From the NCBI GenBank assembly GCA_030612185.1, contig JAUWOI010000066.1, positions 1-13,110 on the forward strand: 13,110 nucleotides of DNA, written 5' to 3'. The stretch comes from Anaerolineae bacterium (GTDB lineage Bacteria > Chloroflexota > Anaerolineae > B4-G1). Both the position numbers and the translations under genes were made by a program. Of this stretch, positions 1-4,368 are shown in pieces (position 1 is the stretch's first letter; each line of letters starts with the position of its first letter). Below the pieces are notes generated by a model. It had not been told where the DNA came from. It saw nothing but the letters and a program-made list of their open reading frames with translations, and searched no databases.

Positions 1-387
1 CTGGATGTTCCAGTCGGCAAAGTCGGGGATCAGCAACTTGTCAATGACCGTATAGTCGGCCGACATCATCAGGTCGGCCTCGCGGTCCAACTCGCTGATC
101 TTGCGGGCGGCCGCGTTGCTGCCCGAGGCTTCGGTCTCGAAGGTCACGCCGGCGTGCTGGGCCTTAAAAGCCTCCGTCAGAGCCTTCATCGGCACGGTCA
201 GGCTGCCGGCGTGAAAGATAATCAGTTTGCCCTCCAGGGCTGCTGACTGCTCAGGGGCAGCCGTCGGTTGCTCAGGAGCAACGGTCGGCTGATCAGGTAC
301 ATCCACATCCATCGGCGATGTACAGCCAGCCACCAGTGTCAGCACTACTATCAGGACTACAAGCGTCCAAAATATTCGCTTATTCAT
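1..387 (-). CDS. wtpA: Tungstate/molybdate ABC transporter substrate-binding lipoprotein, 3' end outside window
   Basis: Extracytoplasmic oxyanion receptor that delivers tungstate or molybdate to an ABC importer. The 129 visible residues begin with a lipoprotein signal peptide: basic MNKR, a hydrophobic stretch, then lipobox LVAGC with Cys22. A short Pro/Glu/Gln spacer containing a repeated PTxAPEQ unit follows. The mature domain starts with IIFHAGSLTVPMKALTEAF, then ETEASGSNAARKISELDREAD and MMSADYTVIDKLLIPDFADW, the order and motifs expected at the N-terminus of WtpA/ModA-type binding proteins (AGSL oxyanion loop, SADY). The ATG at 385-387 is preceded by AAGGAGG about ten bases upstream. 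The leader carries two Moco riboswitches, which supports a Mo/W role. Specificity for W versus Mo cannot be decided from the sequence; WtpA is preferred over ModA on the SADYTVIDKLLIPDFADW segment. Confidence 0.88.
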   Translation of the reverse strand, partial: MNKRIFWTLVVLIVVLTLVAGCTSPMDVDVPDQPTVAPEQPTAAPEQSAALEGKLIIFHAGSLTVPMKALTEAFKAQHAGVTFETEASGSNAAARKISELDREADLMMSADYTVIDKLLIPDFADWNIQ

Positions 388-435
388 TGTGAGTCTTCCT
401 CCTTGCGAATCTGGGCGGGTAGCCTGGTCTCCTCG

Positions 436-474
436 ACCAATCTACCAATTTACCAATCTACCGATCTACCAATA
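436..474. repeat. Tandem ACCAATCTACC-type repeat tract in the wtpA leader
   Basis: About four imperfect 9-10 base units of the form ACCAATCTACC / CAATTTACC / CGATCTACC stand in a row. The first 22 bases recur exactly at 9600-9621 inside the RNase P RNA gene, so this is a dispersed repeat family rather than local slippage. On the transcribed minus strand it reads as GGTAGATTGG units, between the second riboswitch and the wtpA ribosome-binding site. No function is evident. Confidence 0.75.
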
Positions 475-485
475 TTCTCCCACCA

Positions 486-516
486 CCCCCTTCCTCTTGC
501 CCGTGCAGGAAGGGGG
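486..516 (-). promoter_or_regulatory. Large GC-rich hairpin in wtpA leader, possible expression platform of the downstream riboswitch
   Basis: CCCCCTTCCT (486-495) and AGGAAGGGGG (507-516) form a perfect 10-base-pair stem around an 11-base loop. On the minus strand it follows riboswitch copy B by about 40 bases. No T-run follows it in the direction of transcription, so it is not a canonical intrinsic terminator. It could be a Rho-linked pause, a processing site or part of a switching structure. The role is inferred from position only. Confidence 0.45.
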
Positions 517-556
517 CGGATGAGAGCAACGTAGGAGAAGACTCATATCGGCCCAG

Positions 557-652
557 GTCTCCTTTCCAAGCACGGGAGGCGTGGCCGTTTCCAGCCGCAC
601 CCTGTCGCCCATCCCCCGTAGGCTCGGCCCTTAGGGGAAATGGGTCGGAGAC
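557..652 (-). promoter_or_regulatory. Moco/Wco (molybdenum or tungsten cofactor) riboswitch, downstream copy B
   Basis: On the minus strand, P1 is formed by GUCUCC (652-647) and GGAGAC (562-557). Between them lie segments I associate with the Moco RNA motif: CUCCGACC, GGGCCGAGCC, GGAAACGGCC and GCCUCCCGUGCUUGGAAAGG. The core of 92 bases differs from copy A (798-897) by five transitions only, with no indels. It sits upstream of a tungstate/molybdate binding protein, the class of gene this RNA is known to control. The family assignment is from motif memory plus context; a covariance-model scan would settle it. Whether it senses Moco or the tungsten form depends on the P3 arm, which I cannot judge securely. 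Confidence 0.82.
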
Positions 653-668
653 TCGCGTACATTATGGA

Positions 669-733
669 GGACGCAGATCAACGCTAATTCACGCTGATTT
701 TTTATCTGCGAAAACCTGCGTGAATCTGCGTCC
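669..733. repeat. 65-base palindrome-ended repeat between the two riboswitches
   Basis: The element begins GGACGCAGAT (669-678) and ends ATCTGCGTCC (724-733), a perfect 10-base inverted repeat. The interior is made of further CTGCG, ACGCTGA and AACGCT variants, so the whole can fold as one long arm. Elements of this ATCTGCG(T) style occur widely as dispersed repeats in environmental bacterial genomes. It lies inside the wtpA leader directly downstream of the terminator and would be transcribed whenever copy A permits readthrough. Confidence 0.6.
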
Positions 734-739
734 TATGTC

Positions 740-775
740 AAAAAAAACAGCGTCCACCTGGAAAGAGGTGGACGC
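740..775 (-). terminator. Intrinsic terminator serving riboswitch copy A
   Basis: On the minus strand GCGTCCACCT (775-766) pairs perfectly with AGGTGGACGC (759-750) around a six-base loop. It is followed after TG by eight consecutive T (747-740). This is a textbook Rho-independent terminator. It begins 22 bases after the end of riboswitch copy A, the distance expected of a transcription-terminating expression platform. Confidence 0.9.
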
Positions 776-797
776 CGGCGTGGTGACTGCCCGTCGT

Positions 798-897
798 CCT
801 TCTCCTTTCCAAGCACGGGAGGCATGGCCGTTTCCAGCCACACCCTATCGCCCACCCCCCGTAGGCTCGGCCCTTAGGGGGAATGGGTCGGAGAAGG
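798..897 (-). promoter_or_regulatory. Moco/Wco riboswitch, upstream copy A
   Basis: P1 is an uninterrupted eight-pair helix, CCUUCUCC (897-890) with GGAGAAGG (805-798). The interior carries the same conserved blocks as copy B (CUCCGACC, GGGCCGAGCC, GGAAACGGCC, GCCUCCCGUGCU, UUGGAAA). An intrinsic terminator follows 22 bases downstream, so cofactor-dependent termination is the likely output. The 5' edge of P1 is only seven bases from the stop codon of the HEPN gene, which leaves no room for a dedicated promoter between them. Confidence 0.85.
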
Positions 898-904
898 TTA
901 GTCT

Positions 905-1309
905 TCAGAATCTCACTTGTTCAATGTGAACCTGGATGTTTGCCAGCAGGCTATTCATCACGTCCAGATAAGAGGGAATCTTCCCATAGATAGCCTCGGC
1001 AACGGCCTCAATATAGGTGTGGGAAGTTAGGTTGCGATCATCAGTCATGACCAGGCAAGTCTCGGCCTCTTGTACAGAGAGCAACCCCACTTTGAGCGCT
1101 TCGCGGAAGCACCGTTTCGGCGAGTTACAGACAATCCCTTCGTACTGGTCAAGATATGCTTTCAGCAGCTTCCACAGGCTTTCAAACGAGTACTCGAAGC
1201 GCTGAATGGAGGCATCACGGACGATGATGCTGATCTCCATCTGCAAAACCTCGTCCAGTGTAGAAACCGCGCGTCGGCAGGAAGCCAGCCGCTCGTTCAG
1301 TCCTTTCAT
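905..1309 (-). CDS. hepT: HEPN-domain toxin of an MNT-HEPN toxin-antitoxin pair (HepT/HI0074 family)
   Basis: A 134-residue all-helical protein of the nucleotidyltransferase substrate-binding (HI0074) family. The stretch RFEYSFESLWKLLKAYLD near residues 37-54 and SPKRCFREALKVGL at 63-76 are typical of this family. The HEPN nuclease motif is RNLTSHTY at residues 92-99, giving Arg92-X4-His97-X-Tyr99. In characterised pairs (Shewanella HepT-MntA) HepT is an RNase and the partner nucleotidyltransferase neutralises it by adding AMP to the Tyr of RX4HXY. All three residues are present, so both toxin activity and modification look intact. The start ATG overlaps the partner's stop codon (ATGA), indicating translational coupling. 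It ends seven bases before a riboswitch. Confidence 0.88.
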   Translation of the reverse strand: MKGLNERLASCRRAVSTLDEVLQMEISIIVRDASIQRFEYSFESLWKLLKAYLDQYEGIVCNSPKRCFREALKVGLLSVQEAETCLVMTDDRNLTSHTYIEAVAEAIYGKIPSYLDVMNSLLANIQVHIEQVRF

Positions 1310-1614
1310 AGGAGGATACCCTCCTGTTGAACCTGGCGAGCAAACTCCCTTGCCGTTGCACCAAGATCGACCAGGTCCACAGTGAATGGGATGTTGGACG
1401 CCTCCAGTAGTTCTCTGGCGAGGCTAAGTTCCCGTTCTATGTCTCTGGAAGCGAGTACGCCAATATCAAAGTCAGAAACGTTCTTATACCTGCTTGTCGC
1501 ACGGGAGCCGAACAGGTATACCTTGCAATCACTGAGCACCTGGGCCAATATGGTTCTAATTTGAGACAGATATAGGTCGTGATCTGTCTTGGCTCGAACG
1601 TCGGCAATAGGCAT
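1306..1614 (-). CDS. mntA: MNT-domain nucleotidyltransferase antitoxin (MntA-like)
   Basis: Minimal nucleotidyltransferase of 102 residues that would modify and inactivate the HEPN protein encoded next. From the chosen start, the catalytic signature is LFGSRATSRYKNVSDFDIGV: Gly36-Ser37, then Asp48 and Asp50 in the expected GSX10DXD spacing. A third acidic position is supplied by VDLVDL around residue 80-83. The frame is open upstream to 1683, but the first 23 codons overlap a good promoter (-10 at 1655-1660) and the predicted transcript start. The ATG at 1612-1614 (MPIADVR) is therefore preferred; the ATG at 1639-1641 would leave a very short leader. The stop overlaps the start of hepT by four bases, so the two form an operon. 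Confidence 0.86.
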   Translation of the reverse strand: MPIADVRAKTDHDLYLSQIRTILAQVLSDCKVYLFGSRATSRYKNVSDFDIGVLASRDIERELSLARELLEASNIPFTVDLVDLGATAREFARQVQQEGILL

Positions 1615-1654
1615 AGTTGTCAACCTGAAGGGACACTTCATGCGATTGTGGGCT

Positions 1655-1683
1655 ATTCTACACGAAATTACCCCAAGCAGCAA
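1655..1683 (-). promoter_or_regulatory. Sigma-70-type promoter of the MNT-HEPN operon
   Basis: On the minus strand TTGCTG (1683-1678), a spacer of 17 bases, and TAGAAT (1660-1655). The predicted transcript start near 1648 leaves a leader of about 34 bases before the chosen mntA ATG. It follows the ridA stop codon by 66 bases. Confidence 0.6.
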
Positions 1684-1749
1684 ATATGGAAACCGGACAG
1701 TTGCCGCCGCCCCACTCCACGATGTAGCCGTTGATCGAGCATCATCGGG

Positions 1750-2172
1750 TCATGAGCAACCGCAGCCGCACTCCTCCGGCGTGTCGCAGCCGCAGGCCTC
1801 GGCCACCGCCTCGATCTCGACCCGCCCTCCCAGCGGCAGCGCGGCCACCTGTACCGCCGAGCGAGCAGGAGGTCCCTCCGGGAAAAACTCGGCGTAGACC
1901 CCGTTCATCCGGGCGAACTCTCCCATGTCCTGCAGGAAGACCGTCGTCTTGACGACGTGCTCCAGGCAAGAGCCGCCTGCTTCCAACACCGCCTTGATGT
2001 TCTCTAACGCCTGGCGAGTCTGGCTCTCAATGTCCGGGCCGGCGAACTCTTTCGTGCCGGGGACGAGCCCTAACTGCCCGGCGGTAAAGATGAAATCACC
2101 CAAACGCACTCCCTGCGAGTAGGGACCAACGGCCGCCGGGGCCTTGTCCGTAGCAATGATCTGTTTGTTCAC
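1750..2172 (-). CDS. ridA: RidA family enamine/imine deaminase with Cys-rich C-terminal tail
   Basis: RidA proteins are cytosolic homotrimers that hydrolyse reactive enamine/imine intermediates such as 2-aminoacrylate released by PLP enzymes. The 140-residue protein shows the family landmarks in order: APAAVGPYSQGVRLGDFIF, TAGQLG, TRQALENIKAVLEAGG, VVKTTVFLQDM, NGVYAEFF, PPARSAVQVAALPLGGRVEIEAVA. The substrate-carboxylate-binding Arg (PARS, residue ~104) and the EIEA Glu are kept. Usual members end soon after EIEAVA; here a tail ACGCDTPEECGCGCS with five Cys is added, which is not standard. The start is a GTG with AAGGAGG five to six bases upstream. It is separated from the S41 gene by 116 bases and from the next operon by a promoter, so it may be transcribed alone; no clear promoter was identified. 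Confidence 0.92.
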   Translation of the reverse strand: MNKQIIATDKAPAAVGPYSQGVRLGDFIFTAGQLGLVPGTKEFAGPDIESQTRQALENIKAVLEAGGSCLEHVVKTTVFLQDMGEFARMNGVYAEFFPEGPPARSAVQVAALPLGGRVEIEAVAEACGCDTPEECGCGCS

Positions 2173-2288
2173 TTGTGCCTCCTTATACCTGGTATTGGTT
2201 ACTGGATACTGGGGGCCTGTCTACACCCCGAATCTCAGCGAAGAGGTTTCCAGGCCATCCGTCGTATCGCCAGAGGTGACCGATGCCG

Positions 2289-4325
2289 CTACCGGCCAAT
2301 CTCTTCCAACAATGCCTCGACGGCCGCGTCCAAAACAGGGTCATCCAACCCCAGGGCGCTAATCTCCGTCACTGGCACGAAAATGTCGGGCACGACGCCA
2401 ACACCCTCGATCAGCAAGACGCCGTCTGGTGTCTCTGACCTGGAGGTTGGGAATTGTAAGGACAGATCGTCTGGCAAACTGCACTGTCCGCGCCCCACCC
2501 CGCCATACGCCCCGGCAGTCGGGTAGTGGCCTACCACCGTGGAACGGCCGTCCCGGGTCAGCATATAAGCAAAGCCCTCGCAGGCGCTGACGCAGTACGG
2601 GCTGACCAACAGCGCGACGGGCCCCTCGTAGAGCGTCGGCCCCGGCACGGTGCGCGCCGGGAGGCCCTCAACCTCAAACGCACCCGTCAGGTCGTTGAAG
2701 TCAAGCCGCTGCGAGAGGATAATCTCCTCGTCGAAGAAATAACCACCGAAGCCAAAAGCGAGCCCAATATTACCGCCGCCATTGAGCCGCAGGTCAATGA
2801 TCAAGCCGGGAATCTCACTTTCTATCATCTCGCTGATGAAGTGCTCCCACAGACCGGTCATCAGGCTGTAGTCCGCGGAGAAAGTTGCGATGTTGATGTA
2901 GCCCAGGCCGGATTCGTCCAAAACCTCGCCCTCTATTGGCAGGGTTAATTCGTCTTCTGCCAGGTATGGCAGAGCCTGGAACAGCGACGCGTACTCGGCC
3001 TCGGCCACCATAGTGACCACTTCCGGCCCTCTAGCCCCTGGGTTCTGGAAAGTGACGGTGAGACTTTCGAAGGGCGGGACGCGCGTCAGGAAGACCACCT
3101 GCTCCAGACGTTTGAGATGCTCGGTCGAATAGGGGCCAAAGTAAGGTTGCACCTGGCCAATCGCCTGGCCGACCGGCTGTCCATCCCACTCGATGATCTC
3201 CGCTCCAACCTTGATCCCGGCCTCTGCGACAGGCATGTCGGGCAAGGCGGTGGTGACGATCACACGCCCGTCGCCTAGTTCCGCCAAGACCAGGCCGAAG
3301 CCGCCGCCCCGCTCCCTGAAGAAGACGTCGCCATTGATCGTCACGTTGATGTGTCCATCGGGAATGGCCCACGTAAAGTCCCGGATCGCGAGGTAGAATT
3401 GCTCCGCGTTGCGGGCGCGGGCGACGGGTGGCGCGAACTCTTCGTAGAGTGCGTCCCAGTCAAGGTCCTTTTCTGAGGTGAAGGGGTAATCGCGCGACAT
3501 CCTTTCGAACAGCGCGTCGAAGGCTTCTTCATAGGACAAGCCGGCGTAGTCGTTGACAGCGAGTTCACCCTCATGCAGGTCAATCCGGGGCTGGGCTTCC
3601 TTATAGAAGTCGAAGGGCTCCTGATTCAGGTCAACGACGTTATAACCGGCTGGAATGGGACTGACGGGATCGTCGGCGGTGAACAGCAACCCATCTTCGC
3701 CGAAACCGGTTGGAAAGCCCTGCTGATCGCCAGGCGCCCACACAACCAGGATGCCACCCTTTATCTCGTCCTCACGATTGGGGTCGGTGACCGTCGAGGC
3801 GTAGGCATTCGACCAGCCGGTTCCATCGCGCCGCTCTAGGAAAGGGTCGCCCCAGGTGTTTGACCAATAGGCCACTGCGAACACCTGTACGCCCGTGTCA
3901 TCTTCCCCGTCGTTGTCCACGTCAACGAACGTGCCCTGTGGGATGGCGGGAAGCAGCAGGCTGTACGTCAGCATGTCGTCACCCACCACCTCGACCGGGC
4001 CAAGCGCCTGGCCCACTAGCGGGAACTCAAATTCCCGGTCACGGCGGATGAATCCCGCCTGATCTTCTAACAGCACAAACGAGTCCTTCAGCCCGTGGAT
4101 GAAGAAGGGCGAAGTGTATGAAATAGCGCCGGAGATGAGAACCGGCTCACCTGTCGCGGGCAGCGCAGGCAGATCAACATGTACCACCGGCGTGGGCGAG
4201 GGGGTGTCAGTCAGCGTGACGAGGGGGATGCTGGGCAACGCCGGGCAACTGCAGACCTGTGCCGCCAGCACCAGTACGAGGATCGCTATCACCAAGACGC
4301 CCAAGACGCTTTGTCGAGCCATCAC
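2289..4325 (-). CDS. Exported S41-family peptidase (C-terminal processing/tricorn-core type) with PDZ domain
   Basis: A 678-residue exported protein. Residues 1-27 are a signal peptide with hydrophobic core VLGVLVIAILVLVLAAQ followed by VCSC, possibly a lipoprotein anchor. A beta-rich region spans about 45-230, then a helical segment (LSYEEAFDALFERMSRDYPF) leads to IPDGHIN, whose His325 matches the DGH His of tricorn/IRBP-type S41 enzymes. A PDZ domain (about 335-430, GRVIVTTALPDMPVAEAGIK) precedes the protease core: GYINIATF, LIIDLRLNGGG, SPYCVSACEGFAYML with nucleophile Ser580, then GVGVVPDIFVPVT. The Lys of CtpA-type Ser-Lys dyads is absent at the expected +25 position, so an S41B-like Ser-His-Glu mechanism or loss of activity must be considered. 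GTG (4325) and ATG (4322) are adjacent start options with GGAAGGAAG upstream. It lies 43 bases downstream of the acylase gene, probably in one operon. Confidence 0.85.
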   Translation of the reverse strand: MMARQSVLGVLVIAILVLVLAAQVCSCPALPSIPLVTLTDTPSPTPVVHVDLPALPATGEPVLISGAISYTSPFFIHGLKDSFVLLEDQAGFIRRDREFEFPLVGQALGPVEVVGDDMLTYSLLLPAIPQGTFVDVDNDGEDDTGVQVFAVAYWSNTWGDPFLERRDGTGWSNAYASTVTDPNREDEIKGGILVVWAPGDQQGFPTGFGEDGLLFTADDPVSPIPAGYNVVDLNQEPFDFYKEAQPRIDLHEGELAVNDYAGLSYEEAFDALFERMSRDYPFTSEKDLDWDALYEEFAPPVARARNAEQFYLAIRDFTWAIPDGHINVTINGDVFFRERGGGFGLVLAELGDGRVIVTTALPDMPVAEAGIKVGAEIIEWDGQPVGQAIGQVQPYFGPYSTEHLKRLEQVVFLTRVPPFESLTVTFQNPGARGPEVVTMVAEAEYASLFQALPYLAEDELTLPIEGEVLDESGLGYINIATFSADYSLMTGLWEHFISEMIESEIPGLIIDLRLNGGGNIGLAFGFGGYFFDEEIILSQRLDFNDLTGAFEVEGLPARTVPGPTLYEGPVALLVSPYCVSACEGFAYMLTRDGRSTVVGHYPTAGAYGGVGRGQCSLPDDLSLQFPTSRSETPDGVLLIEGVGVVPDIFVPVTEISALGLDDPVLDAAVEALLEEIGR

Positions 4326-4368
4326 CCTACTTCCTTCCTGGATCTACCTGTCGCCACTCGCAGTTCGC

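Noticed and set aside
436..474. CRISPR array made of ACCAATCTACC units
   Set aside because: Units are 9-10 bases, directly adjacent and without spacers; the same holds at 9600-9649.
268..534. Plus-strand 88-codon frame over the wtpA 5' end and leader
   Set aside because: Antisense to the lipoprotein signal region and composed of repeat-derived residues (LPIYQSTDLPIF).
1615..1683. Longer N-terminus of the MNT nucleotidyltransferase starting at 1683
   Set aside because: The added codons overlap the -35/-10 elements and the predicted transcript start, and have no ribosome-binding site.
1684..1749. Possible protein remnant NGYIVEWGGGNC between ridA and mntA on the minus strand
   Set aside because: About 20 residues with lectin-like flavour only, no start, and partly overlapping the mntA promoter; too short to support.
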